Part shown: positions 54,558-62,912 of the stretch, piece after piece
How the letters are laid out: every line of letters starts with the position of its first letter
Position numbering within the stretch: position 1 is the stretch's first letter
Assembly (NCBI RefSeq): GCF_015278315.1
Contig: NZ_JADIJE010000002.1
Location: 310,001-374,000 of the forward strand
Length of the DNA: 64,000 nt
From: Microbacterium ureisolvens
GTDB taxonomy: Bacteria; Actinomycetota; Actinomycetes; Actinomycetales; Microbacteriaceae
Direction: 5' to 3'
The notes under the pieces: model-generated
The model's input: only the letters and a program-made list of their open reading frames with translations
Told to the model about the DNA's origin: nothing
Databases searched by the model: none
Position numbers and translations under genes: made by a program

Positions 54558-54571
54558 GGGAAACGTTTTCG
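54558..54571. promoter_or_regulatory. LacI-type operator-like palindrome between reductase genes
   Basis: GGGAAACGTTTTCG lies in the divergent gap (54498-54613) and has the AAACGTTT centre. It could control both the F420/NADP reductase and the aldo-keto reductase. Confidence 0.4.
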
Positions 54572-54613
54572 GAATCCGGCCCCGGCCGCTTCGGGTCGTG
54601 TGACGATGTCCGA

Positions 54614-55600
54614 ATGGATTACGTGCATCTCGGACGAACCGGCACCTCCGTCTCGCGGATCGTGCTGGGGACGATGAACTTCGGCGACCGCACCTCGGAG
54701 GAGGACGCGTTCGCCATCATGGACCGGGCACTGGAGCTCGGCGTCAACTTCTTCGACACCGCCAACGGCTACGGCGGCGCCGGCGGCCGCGGCACCACCG
54801 AGGAGATCATCGGCCGCTGGTTCGCGGCACGCCCCGGCGTGCGCGACGACATCGTGCTCGCGACCAAGGTCCACTCGCCGATGGTCGACCCGACGCCCGA
54901 CGGCGACGTGGTGAACGCGCGGGGCGCCTCGGCCTGGCAGGTGCGGCGCGAGGCGATCGGGTCGCTCCGGCGCCTGCAGACCGACCGCATCGACCTGTAC
55001 CAGTTCCACCACATCGACCGGCACATCTCGTGGCAGGAGCTGTGGCAGGCGATGGAGGTGCTGGTCGCGCGCGGTGAGGTCGTCTACACCGGCAGCTCGA
55101 ACTTCGCGGCGTGGAACATCGCGCAGGCGAACGAGATCGCGAAGCAGCGGCACTTCCTCGGCCTGGTGAGCGAGCAGTCGCTGTACAACCTCGTGCAGCG
55201 CTCGATCGAGCTCGAGGTGATCCCAGCGGCGCAGAACTACGGCCTCGGCATCCTGCCGTGGTCTCCGCTCGCGGGCGGTCTGCTCAGCGGCGGCTCCACC
55301 GACGCGAAGGCGCGCTCGGCGTCGGAGCGCGTATCGGCGCAGCGCGCGGAGCGCGGCGACCAGCTCGCGACCTACGAGCGGTTCGCGCAGGAGCGCGGCT
55401 GGACGCCGTCGGCCCTGGGCCTGGCGTGGCTGCTCCACCAGCCCGGCGTCACCGGGCCCATCATCGGCCCGCGCACCGTCGAGCAGCTCGAGTCGGCGGT
55501 CTCTGCGCTCGAGATCCGCCTCAGCGAGGACGACCTGAAGGAGCTCGACGAGCTCTTCCCCGGCCCCGGCGGTCAGGCGCCCGAAGCGTACGCATGGTAG
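54614..55600 (+). CDS. Aldo/keto reductase
   Basis: The 328-residue protein is an NADPH-dependent aldo/keto reductase. The tetrad is visible as Asp and Tyr in FFDTANGYGG, Lys in VLATKVHSP and His in YQFHHIDR. GSSNFAAWN and PWSPLAGGLLSGG are standard barrel segments. It may reduce sugar-derived aldehydes; the physiological substrate is unknown. The ATG at 54614 lacks a clear ribosome site. Confidence 0.93.
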   Translation: MDYVHLGRTGTSVSRIVLGTMNFGDRTSEEDAFAIMDRALELGVNFFDTANGYGGAGGRGTTEEIIGRWFAARPGVRDDIVLATKVHSPMVDPTPDGDVVNARGASAWQVRREAIGSLRRLQTDRIDLYQFHHIDRHISWQELWQAMEVLVARGEVVYTGSSNFAAWNIAQANEIAKQRHFLGLVSEQSLYNLVQRSIELEVIPAAQNYGLGILPWSPLAGGLLSGGSTDAKARSASERVSAQRAERGDQLATYERFAQERGWTPSALGLAWLLHQPGVTGPIIGPRTVEQLESAVSALEIRLSEDDLKELDELFPGPGGQAPEAYAW

Positions 55601-55627
55601 CTCGAGCTCAGACAGCGGGCCGCGCGC

Positions 55628-56983
55628 TCACGAGCGCGCGGCCCGCTTGACGTGCTCGTAGGCGTCGAGCGCCGCGGCGCGCGTCTCGCCCAGCTCGACG
55701 ATCGGCTCGGGCGGCTCGTCGCCGAGATGCTCGGGCGCCCACTCGCGTACATAGTGCCCGTCGGGGTCGAACTTCTTCGCCTGCAGCTCCGGGTTGAAGA
55801 TGCGGAAGTACGGCGCCGCATCGGCACCGGAGCCGGCGACCCACTGCCAGTTGAACGGGTTGTTGGCGCCGTCGGCGTCGACGAGCGTGTCCCAGAACCA
55901 CTCCTCGCCGTGGCGCCAGTCGATGAGCAGGTTCTTCACGAGGAAGGATGCCGTCACCATGCGCACCCGGTTGTGCATGTAGCCGGTGCGCCACAGCTCC
56001 TTCATGCCCGCGTCGACGAGGGCGACCCCGGTACGCCCCTGCTGCCAGGCCTCCAGCCGGCTGGGCTTGAGCCGCGGCCACGGGAACGCGTCGAACTCCG
56101 GTCGCAGGTTCTTCGTCGCCAGCTCGGGGAAGTGGTACAGCGTGTGCCACGCGAACTCCCGCCAGCCCAGTTCCGACAGGAACCGGCCGCCGTGCCCGGC
56201 CTCCACCGTCTCGTGCCACACCGTGTGCGGGCTCACCTCGCCCCAGCGCAACCGGGGCGACAGCAGCGAGGTCGCCCCCGCCGCCGGCTCGTCGCGCGCG
56301 CGGTCGTAGCTCGCGAGGTCGTCCGACAGGAACGCCCGCAGTCGCCGCCGCGCCTCCGGCTCGCCGGGCTGCCAGGTCTCGCGCAGCCCGGCCGCCCAGT
56401 CCGGGTGACGGGGGAGCAGCCCCCAGTCGTCCAGGGCGTCGGATGCCGGACCCCGGCCCACCCCCTCGATCCGGCGCGGTTCGGGCAGCGGTGGGCGAGG
56501 CGACGGCAGCGACCGGCACGCGCGCCAGAACGGGGTGAACACGGAGAAATGGGTTCCGCTCCCCGTCTTGACCGTCCACGGCTCGAAGAGCAGGGAACTC
56601 GCGAAAGAGGCGACCTCGACGCCGTCGTCCCGGAGGGCGGCCTTCAGCCCGGCGTCGATCTCACGCTCGGGCCCGCCGTAGCGGCGGTTCCAGAAGACGG
56701 CGCCGGCTGCGGCATCCGTCACCATCTCGCGCACGACGCGATCGGCCGGGCCGCGCCGCAGCACGAGAGCCGCTCCGCGCTCCTCGAGGCGCTCGCCGAG
56801 GGAGACCAGCGAGTGGTGCAGCCACCAACGGGCGGCGCCGCCGATCGGCCGGATGCCCGGGCTCTCCTCGTCGAGCACGTACAGCGCGATGACGGGTTCG
56901 CCTCGATCGATCGCCGCACGCAGGGCCGGGTTGTCGGCGAGGCGGAGGTCATCGCGGAACCACACGATCGAGGGGCCGGCCAT
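55628..56983 (-). CDS. phrB: Deoxyribodipyrimidine photolyase
   Basis: The 451-residue protein repairs UV-induced cyclobutane pyrimidine dimers with FAD and light. Residues 5-16 read SIVWFRDDLRLA, and the FAD-binding region TGVALVDAGMKELWRTGYMHNRVRM and WFWDTLVDADGANNPFNWQWVAG are hallmarks of class I CPD photolyases. Length is normal. The ATG at 56983 begins the conserved N-terminus. It converges with the aldo/keto reductase gene over a 27-base gap. Confidence 0.95.
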   Translation of the reverse strand: MAGPSIVWFRDDLRLADNPALRAAIDRGEPVIALYVLDEESPGIRPIGGAARWWLHHSLVSLGERLEERGAALVLRRGPADRVVREMVTDAAAGAVFWNRRYGGPEREIDAGLKAALRDDGVEVASFASSLLFEPWTVKTGSGTHFSVFTPFWRACRSLPSPRPPLPEPRRIEGVGRGPASDALDDWGLLPRHPDWAAGLRETWQPGEPEARRRLRAFLSDDLASYDRARDEPAAGATSLLSPRLRWGEVSPHTVWHETVEAGHGGRFLSELGWREFAWHTLYHFPELATKNLRPEFDAFPWPRLKPSRLEAWQQGRTGVALVDAGMKELWRTGYMHNRVRMVTASFLVKNLLIDWRHGEEWFWDTLVDADGANNPFNWQWVAGSGADAAPYFRIFNPELQAKKFDPDGHYVREWAPEHLGDEPPEPIVELGETRAAALDAYEHVKRAARS

Positions 56984-57159
56984 GGCCCCATCCTCGTCCG
57001 CGCGCGCCAGCGCGCGGCGGTCTTGACAACGGCGTGACGGCGCGGATCGCGAACCAAGGAGTCACGGCCGAGACATGGGGCGCTGCGCTTCGGCGCTACT
57101 CCTCGTTTCGGCGCGCAGGCGGAGGGTGGCGAAGAGTTCGACGCTCACACTTGCGCGGG

Positions 57160-57184
57160 CTTGCGCGATCCTGCAAGTTCTTGC
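57160..57184. promoter_or_regulatory. MalR-like operators (class C) upstream of LacI gene
   Basis: CTTGC..GCAAG occurs as CTTGCGCGATCCTGCAAG (57160-57177) and, overlapping it, GCAAGTTCTTGC (57173-57184). These lie directly upstream of the TACACT box of the repressor gene, implying autorepression. Confidence 0.55.
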
Positions 57185-57185
57185 G

Positions 57186-57191
57186 TACACT
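57186..57191 (+). promoter_or_regulatory. -10 box for leaderless LacI transcript
   Basis: TACACT ends seven bases before the A of ATG 57198. No ribosome site exists, so a leaderless mRNA is likely. Confidence 0.45.
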
Positions 57192-57197
57192 GAGCGC

Positions 57198-58205
57198 ATG
57201 TCGAAGCGACTCGCCGAGGTGGCGCGCAAGGTCGGGGTCAGTGAGGCCACGGTGAGCCGCGTGCTCAACGACAAGCCCGGCGTCTCGGACGCGACGCGCC
57301 AGGCCGTGCTGACCGCGCTCGACGTGCTCGGGTACGAGCGGCCGACCAAGCTCCGCGGCGAGCGGGCGCGCCTGGTCGGCCTCGTGCTGCCCGAGCTGCA
57401 GAACCCGATCTTCCCCGCGCTCGCCGAGATCATCGGGGGCGGTCTGACGCAGAACGGGTACACGCCGCTGCTGTGCACGCAGAACGCCGGCGGCATCACC
57501 GAGTCGGACTACGTCGACCTGCTGCTGCAGCAGCAGGTGTCAGGTGTGATCTTCCTCGGTGGGAATTACAGCCAAGCGGATGCCTCGCACGAGCATTACG
57601 ACCGGCTCCGGCAGGTGAACCTGCCGACCGTGCTCGTGAATGCGCGGCTGGACGCGCTCGACTTCGCCACCGTCTCGACCGACGATGCGGCCGCCGCCGA
57701 ACAGGCGATCCAGCACCTGCATCAGCTCGGCCATCGCCGCATCGGACTGCTCCTGGGGCCGCCCGATCACATCCCGTCGCAGCGCAAGCTGGCCGCCGCC
57801 CGTCCGCTGCTGGAGCGCCTCGGCGCGCCGCTGGAGGACAGCCTCGTCGTGCGCGGCCTCTACTCCCTGGAATCGGGCCAGGCCGGCGCTTCGCGCCTGT
57901 TCGCGGCTGGTGCGACAGCGATCGTGTGCGCGAGCGATCCGCTGGCCCTCGGCGCCGTGCGCGCCGCGCGCCGCGCCGGCCTGCGCGTTCCCGAGGACGT
58001 GAGCGTCGTCGGCTTCGACGACTCGTTCCTCATGAGCTGCACCGAGCCGCCCCTGACGACCGTGCGCCAGCCGATCGAGTCGATGGGCCGTACGGTGATC
58101 GACCTCCTGCTCTCGCAGATCGCCGGCACGACGGAGGCCGGCGACGAGCTGCTCTTCGAGCCCGAGCTCGTGCTGCGTTCCTCCACGGGTCCCGCCGCCT
58201 CCTGA
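57198..58205 (+). CDS. LacI-family repressor of the GH13/maltose-type locus
   Basis: The 335-residue repressor starts RLAEVARKVGVSEATVSRVLNDKPGVSD (helix-turn-helix) and hinge YERPTKLRGERA, with sensor domain VLPELQNPIFPALAEIIGG and VPEDVSVVGFDDSFL. The CTTGC/TTGCAA sites next to it and in front of the GH13 gene resemble the recognition sequences of actinobacterial MalR proteins, so a MalR-like role is inferred. Promoter and operator overlap the start. Confidence 0.92.
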   Translation: MSKRLAEVARKVGVSEATVSRVLNDKPGVSDATRQAVLTALDVLGYERPTKLRGERARLVGLVLPELQNPIFPALAEIIGGGLTQNGYTPLLCTQNAGGITESDYVDLLLQQQVSGVIFLGGNYSQADASHEHYDRLRQVNLPTVLVNARLDALDFATVSTDDAAAAEQAIQHLHQLGHRRIGLLLGPPDHIPSQRKLAAARPLLERLGAPLEDSLVVRGLYSLESGQAGASRLFAAGATAIVCASDPLALGAVRAARRAGLRVPEDVSVVGFDDSFLMSCTEPPLTTVRQPIESMGRTVIDLLLSQIAGTTEAGDELLFEPELVLRSSTGPAAS

Positions 58206-58228
58206 CCCGACGTCGCGACCGCGTGCGG

Positions 58229-58268
58229 GGCGTTTCGTCTCGCTCGTTCCTCGCTCGCTCAACGACCG
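58229..58268 (+). repeat. Dispersed repeat copy after the LacI gene
   Basis: GGGCGTTTCGTCTCGCTCGT then TCCTCGCTCGCTCAACGACC, nearly identical to the copy at 1463. Confidence 0.75.
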
Positions 58269-58352
58269 AACTTGAGCGCGGCGCACAACCCAGCCCTTTC
58301 CTCCCACCCCCGCGTCGCGCGTCCCGCCGGACGCGGCGCACCGCCCAGCGGA

Positions 58353-58445
58353 GCGGGATCATCCGCAGAGCGCGCGGGCTCGGGACTGGCGGGCGCCGCC
58401 GGCGAAGCCGACGCCGCGGGTAAGCGCGCCGGAGGATGATCCCGC
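58353..58445. repeat. Long hairpin-forming inverted repeat
   Basis: GCGGGATCATCC (58353-58364) is exactly inverted as GGATGATCCCGC (58434-58445), enclosing 69 GC-rich bases with further self-complementarity. The 372-base gap 58206-58577 therefore holds a dispersed repeat, this inverted repeat, operators and a promoter, but no protein gene I can support. Confidence 0.55.
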
Positions 58446-58484
58446 ACAGCGGTCATCCAACCCTCACCGACGCAACCAAATCGT

Positions 58485-58499
58485 AATCTTGCAAAGATT
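58485..58499. promoter_or_regulatory. MalR-like operator (class C) upstream of GH13
   Basis: AATCTTGCAAAGATT is a perfect palindrome around GCA. A partial second site CAATTGCAAAC lies at 58507-58517 and overlaps the -35 box. Confidence 0.65.
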
Positions 58500-58509
58500 C
58501 ATTCGACAA

Positions 58510-58538
58510 TTGCAAACTAAGCCACCCTGAACTACATT
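58510..58538 (+). promoter_or_regulatory. Promoter of GH13 - maltose-type importer operon
   Basis: TTGCAA (58510-58515) and TACATT (58533-58538) are 17 bases apart, about 40 bases before the TTG start. The operator covers the -35 box. Confidence 0.6.
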
Positions 58539-58577
58539 CAACGCATCACGTCCTTTCCTACTCGATGAGGAGAACCG

Positions 58578-60362
58578 TTGGACACCGACGTCCTGACCCG
58601 CGGCGCGCACCCCGTTCCCGCCAGTGACAACCCGCTGTGGTGGCGGTCAGCCGTCATCTACCAGGTGTACGTGCGCAGCTTCGCCGACGGGAACGGCGAC
58701 GGAACCGGGGATCTCGCCGGCGTCCGCGCGCGCCTGGGCTACCTCAAAGACCTCGGCGTCGACGCGATCTGGTTCAACCCCTGGTATCCGAGCCCGCTGG
58801 CCGACGGCGGGTACGACGTGCAGGACTACCGCGACATCGACCCCCGCTTCGGCACGCTCGAGGAGGCGGAGCTGCTGATCCAGGAGGCGCTGGCCCTCGG
58901 CATCCGCACCATCATCGACGTGGTGCCGAACCACATCTCCGACCAGCACCCGTGGTTCCAGGCGGCGCTGGCCGCAGGCCCCGGCAGTCCCGAACGCGAG
59001 CGCTTCTGGTTCCACCCGGGCAAGGGCGAGAACGGCGACGAGATCCCGACGCACTGGGTGTCGAGCTTCCAGGGCTCGACGTGGACGCGCACGACGAACC
59101 CCGACGGGACGCCGGGGGAGTGGTACCTCCACATGTTCACGCCCGAGCAGCCCGACCTCAACTGGAACCACCCCGACGTGCGCCGCGAGCACGAGGACAT
59201 CCTGCGCTTCTGGTTCGACCGGGGCGTCGCCGGCGTGCGCATCGACTCCGCGGCGCTCCTCATCAAAGACCCGGATCTTCCCGAGGTCGGCGAGAAGGAA
59301 GGGCCGGGGCAGCACCCCACCGAAGACCGCGACGAGCTTCACGACGTCTACCGCTCCTGGCGCGCGATCGCCGATTCGTATCCCGGGACGCGGGTGCTCG
59401 TCGGCGAGATCTGGGTGCCCGACATCGTGCGGTTCACCAACTACCTGCGGCCCGACGAGATGCACACCGCGTTCAACTTCGACTTCCTCGCACGGCCGTG
59501 GGGCGCGGCATCCTTCCGCCACTCGATCACCGCGACGCTCGAGGCCCACGCGCCCGTCGGCGCCCCGAGCACGTGGGTGCTGAGCAACCACGACGTCACG
59601 CGGCCGGTCACCCGGTACGGGCGCGAAGACACCGCGTTCGCGTTCCTCAAGAAGCGGTTCGGCGTGCCGACCGATCCCGAGCTGGGGCTGCACCGTGCCC
59701 GTGCCGCGGCGCTGCTGGTCGCAGCGCTGCCCGGCAGCCTCTACATCTACCAGGGCGACGAGCTGGGCCTGCCCGAGGTCGAGGATCTGCCCCTCGACCT
59801 CATCGAGGATCCGATGCACTTCCGTTCCGGCGGCACGGATCCAGGACGGGACGGATGCCGCGTCCCGCTGCCGTGGTCGGGCGACCATCCTCCGTTCGGC
59901 TTCAGCCCCGACCGGGCCCGCACGTGGCTGCCGCAGCCCGAGGGGTGGAACACGCTCACCGTCGCGGCGCAGGAGGCCGACCCCGCGTCGACCCTCAACC
60001 TCTACCGCGACGCGCTGCGCCTGCGCCGCGAGCTCCCCGAGCTCGGCGACGGCCCGCTCGACTGGTGGGACGACAGTGCTGGTTCTCAGGAAGGGGCCCT
60101 GCTTGCCCGTCCTGCCCCCGCCGCGAACGGCGCCGGCCCCGACATCCTCGCCTTCCGGCGTGGCGACGACTTCGCGTGCGTCGTCAACACCGGCGAAGAC
60201 CCGGTCGCGCTTCCCCCCGGCGCGGCCGTCCTCCTCTCGAGCTCGCCGCTCGAGGCCGGCCTGCTGCCGGGCAACGCCGCCGCATGGCTGCGGCTCGAGC
60301 CCGCGGCATCCCGATCCCACACCCGCACCATCACCCCGGAGACGTCCGCGCCGAGAGGCTGA
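58578..60362 (+). CDS. GH13 alpha-glucosidase
   Basis: The 594-residue enzyme hydrolyses alpha-glucosidic oligosaccharides such as maltose or isomaltose. GH13 motifs are VVPNH (115-119), GVRIDSAALL with nucleophile Asp223, VGEIW with acid/base Glu277, and SNHDVTRP. The start is a TTG at 58578 with a very good GAGGAG site five bases upstream. YQVYVRSFADGNGDGTGDL is typical of the alpha-glucosidase subfamily. No signal peptide is present. The gene is followed by a maltose-type binding protein and permeases. Confidence 0.94.
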   Translation: MDTDVLTRGAHPVPASDNPLWWRSAVIYQVYVRSFADGNGDGTGDLAGVRARLGYLKDLGVDAIWFNPWYPSPLADGGYDVQDYRDIDPRFGTLEEAELLIQEALALGIRTIIDVVPNHISDQHPWFQAALAAGPGSPERERFWFHPGKGENGDEIPTHWVSSFQGSTWTRTTNPDGTPGEWYLHMFTPEQPDLNWNHPDVRREHEDILRFWFDRGVAGVRIDSAALLIKDPDLPEVGEKEGPGQHPTEDRDELHDVYRSWRAIADSYPGTRVLVGEIWVPDIVRFTNYLRPDEMHTAFNFDFLARPWGAASFRHSITATLEAHAPVGAPSTWVLSNHDVTRPVTRYGREDTAFAFLKKRFGVPTDPELGLHRARAAALLVAALPGSLYIYQGDELGLPEVEDLPLDLIEDPMHFRSGGTDPGRDGCRVPLPWSGDHPPFGFSPDRARTWLPQPEGWNTLTVAAQEADPASTLNLYRDALRLRRELPELGDGPLDWWDDSAGSQEGALLARPAPAANGAGPDILAFRRGDDFACVVNTGEDPVALPPGAAVLLSSSPLEAGLLPGNAAAWLRLEPAASRSHTRTITPETSAPRG

Positions 60363-60392
60363 CGCGGCACCTCCTCTCAGAAAGGAAAGACG

Positions 60393-61763
60393 ATGAAGTC
60401 ACCAGCAAGGGTCCTGCTCGCCGGTGTCGCCACCCTGGCGACGGTCGGCGCACTCGTCGGCTGCTCGGCGGCCGGCGGCGACGAGAACAGCGACGGCAAG
60501 CTCGAGCTGCGCGTCGCGACCTTCCCGCCCGGCGCCGACGCCGCGGCGTACGAGGCGTTCGCCACGCAGGAGGAGCAGTTCGAGAAGGAGCACCCCGACA
60601 TCGACATCATCGGTGTCGAGTACGAATGGGAGGGCCCGACGTTCGCCGTGCAGCTGGCCGGCGGCAGCCTGCCGGACGTCTTCACGGTGCCGTTCACCGA
60701 CTCCAAGACGCTGCTCGAGAACGGCCAGCTCATGGACGTCACCGCCGAGGTGAAGGAGCTGGGCTACGAGGACAGCTTCAACCCGATCATCCTCGACGGC
60801 GTCAAAGACGCCGACGGCAACATCTTCGGCTTCCCGCGTCAGGCCTACGCCATGGGCCTGCACTACAACCGCGACCTGTTCGAGCAGGCCGGGCTCGACC
60901 CCGACCAGCCCCCGGCCACCTGGGACGAGGTGCGCGAGTACGCCAAGGCGATCCACGACGCCACCGGCAAGGCCGGGTACGCGCAGATGGCGATCAACAA
61001 CACGGGCGGCTGGCAGCTGACCGCGCAGACCGTCGCGCGCGGCGGCCGGACGCAGACCGACGAAGCCGACGGCAGCGCCACCTCGACCATCGACAACGAC
61101 GCGACCAGGGCGACGCTCGAGTTCCTCCACGACCTGAAGTGGGAGGACGACTCGTTCGGCGCCAAGGTCGACCTCGACTGGGGCACCATCAACCAGGAGT
61201 TCGCCGCGGGCAACATCGGCATGTACACGTCGGGCTCCGACGTCTACACGGCCCTCGTGCGCGACTTCGGCCTCGACCCCGCCGTGTACGGTCTGGGCGT
61301 CGTGCCCGTCGAGGGCGACGACCCGGGCACGCTCGGCGGCGGCGACATCGCGGTGATCAGCCCGACGGTCGACGACGAGACCAAGGCGGCCGCCGTCACC
61401 TGGATCGACTGGTACTACATGCAGAAGCTCCTGAACGAGGACGCCGCCGTGGCGGACGCGAAGGCGCTCTCGGAGTCGGACCAGGCCGTGGGCACGCCGC
61501 TGCTGCCGGTGCTCAGCCGCGAGCTGTACGAGGAGTCGCTCACCTGGATCGAGCCGTACATCAACGTGCCGCGCGAGCAGATGACGGCGTTCACCGACAA
61601 CATCTGGGAGCAGATCCCCGTCGGTGAGCCGAAGAAGCAGACCCAGGAGGTCTACGCTCTCCTCGACACCGCGGTCCAGACGGTTCTCACCGACGAGAAC
61701 GCCGACATCGACGCCCTGCTCGCGCAGGCGCAGACCGACGCTCAGGCGCTCCTCGACGAGTGA
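60393..61763 (+). CDS. Extracellular sugar-binding lipoprotein (maltose/alpha-glucoside type)
   Basis: The 456-residue family 1 binding protein has lipobox ALVGC (Cys24). It shows NENSDGKLELRVAT-like KLELRVATFPPG at the mature start, QLAGGSLPDVFTVPFTDSK and IFGFPRQAYAMGLHYNRDLFEQAGLD, which is typical of sugar-binding lobes. AAAGGAAAG precedes the ATG at 60393. It lies between GH13 and two permeases, separated from them by a 180-base gap with a hairpin and repeats. Confidence 0.93.
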   Translation: MKSPARVLLAGVATLATVGALVGCSAAGGDENSDGKLELRVATFPPGADAAAYEAFATQEEQFEKEHPDIDIIGVEYEWEGPTFAVQLAGGSLPDVFTVPFTDSKTLLENGQLMDVTAEVKELGYEDSFNPIILDGVKDADGNIFGFPRQAYAMGLHYNRDLFEQAGLDPDQPPATWDEVREYAKAIHDATGKAGYAQMAINNTGGWQLTAQTVARGGRTQTDEADGSATSTIDNDATRATLEFLHDLKWEDDSFGAKVDLDWGTINQEFAAGNIGMYTSGSDVYTALVRDFGLDPAVYGLGVVPVEGDDPGTLGGGDIAVISPTVDDETKAAAVTWIDWYYMQKLLNEDAAVADAKALSESDQAVGTPLLPVLSRELYEESLTWIEPYINVPREQMTAFTDNIWEQIPVGEPKKQTQEVYALLDTAVQTVLTDENADIDALLAQAQTDAQALLDE

Positions 61764-61771
61764 GGGACGAG

Positions 61772-61813
61772 CGGATGCTGCGGCCCGGCCTCGCCGCCGG
61801 GTCGCAGCATCCG
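61772..61813 (+). terminator. Intra-operon hairpin after binding-protein gene
   Basis: CGGATGCTGCG (61772-61782) pairs with CGCAGCATCCG (61803-61813), with further CCCGG/CCGGG pairing inside. It lies nine bases after the binding-protein stop and before the permease genes, so it may lower permease expression or stabilise the upstream mRNA. Confidence 0.6.
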
Positions 61814-61822
61814 TCCTCCGAC

Positions 61823-61907
61823 CCGTTTCGTCTCGGTCGCCGGCGCTCCCTCGCTCAACAACCCGGGTCTCGGTCGTTGAGCGCGCGAAGCGAGACGAAA
61901 CGCCCCT
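61823..61907. repeat. Two dispersed repeat copies in opposite orientation
   Basis: CGTTTCGTCTCGG..CTCGCTCAACAACC (61823-61862) is followed by an inverted copy GGTCGTTGAGCGCGCGAAGC, then GAGACGAAACGCC (61867-61907), so the pair itself can form a hairpin between binding-protein and permease genes. Confidence 0.65.
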
Positions 61908-61943
61908 GACCGACGCAGAACCTCTTCACAGCAAAGGCCGACG

Positions 61944-62912
61944 ATGACCGCGACCCTCCCGGAGCGCCCCGCAGCCGCGGCGCCGCCGCCCGCCGCGCCG
62001 CCCGCCCGGCGCAAGACCCGACGAAGCCCGCTCACCTGGTACCGCGGCGGAGGCCTCGCGAACCTGCTGTTCGTGCTGCCGATGGTGTTCGTGTTCTTCT
62101 TCTTCTCGTGGTCGCCGATCGTGCAGTCGGTGATCATGAGCCTGCAGAAGACGAACCTGCTGGTGTCGGAATGGGTCGGCCTCGACAACTACGTCGCGGT
62201 GCTGTCCGACCCGCAGCTCGGCCGCGCGGTCGTGAACACGATCTACTTCGCGCTGCTGGCGCTGCTGTTCGGCTTTCCGCTGCCGCTGTTCGTCGCGGTG
62301 CTCATGAGCGAGGTGCGCCGCGGCAAGGGCCTCTACTCGGCGCTCGCGTACCTTCCCGTGGTGATCCCGCCGGTGGTGGCGGTGCTGCTGTGGAAGTTCT
62401 TCTACAGCGCCGATCCGTCGGGCGTCTTCAACACCGTGCTCGGCTGGTTCGGCATTCCGCCGCAGCCGTGGATCTCGTCGGCCGTGCAGGCGATGCCGTC
62501 GCTCGTGCTCGAGGCGACCTGGGCAGCCGCCGGCGGGTCGATCATCATCTACCTCGCGGCTCTGCTGTCGGTGCCGCCGGAGCTCTACGACGCCGCCGAG
62601 GTCGACGGTGCCGGCATCTGGCGCAAGGTGTGGCACGTCACGCTGCCGCAGCTGCGCGGCATCCTCTTCATCATGCTGATCCTGCAGGTCATCGCGACCG
62701 CGCAGGTGTTCCTCGAGCCCTTCCTCTTCACCGGCGGCGGACCGGCGGGGGCGACCAAGACGATCCTGCTGTACATCTACGACAAGGCGTTCCGCAACAG
62801 TCTGGGCGGCGACTACGGCGAGGCCACCGCGGTGTCGGTGCTGCTCGCGATCGTGCTCGCGATCCTGTCCTGGCTGTACTTCAAGCTCACGAACCGCTGG
62901 AGCACCTCATGA
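61944..62912 (+). CDS. ABC sugar transporter permease (MalF type)
   Basis: The 322-residue permease has an Ala/Pro-rich N-terminus (AAAAPPPAAPPARR), six hydrophobic segments, WSPIVQSVIMSLQKTNLL and the EAA-type loop DAAEVDGAGIW...LPQLRG near residues 215-236. AAAGG lies 11 bases before the ATG at 61944. It is paired with the next permease. Confidence 0.91.
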   Translation: MTATLPERPAAAAPPPAAPPARRKTRRSPLTWYRGGGLANLLFVLPMVFVFFFFSWSPIVQSVIMSLQKTNLLVSEWVGLDNYVAVLSDPQLGRAVVNTIYFALLALLFGFPLPLFVAVLMSEVRRGKGLYSALAYLPVVIPPVVAVLLWKFFYSADPSGVFNTVLGWFGIPPQPWISSAVQAMPSLVLEATWAAAGGSIIIYLAALLSVPPELYDAAEVDGAGIWRKVWHVTLPQLRGILFIMLILQVIATAQVFLEPFLFTGGGPAGATKTILLYIYDKAFRNSLGGDYGEATAVSVLLAIVLAILSWLYFKLTNRWSTS

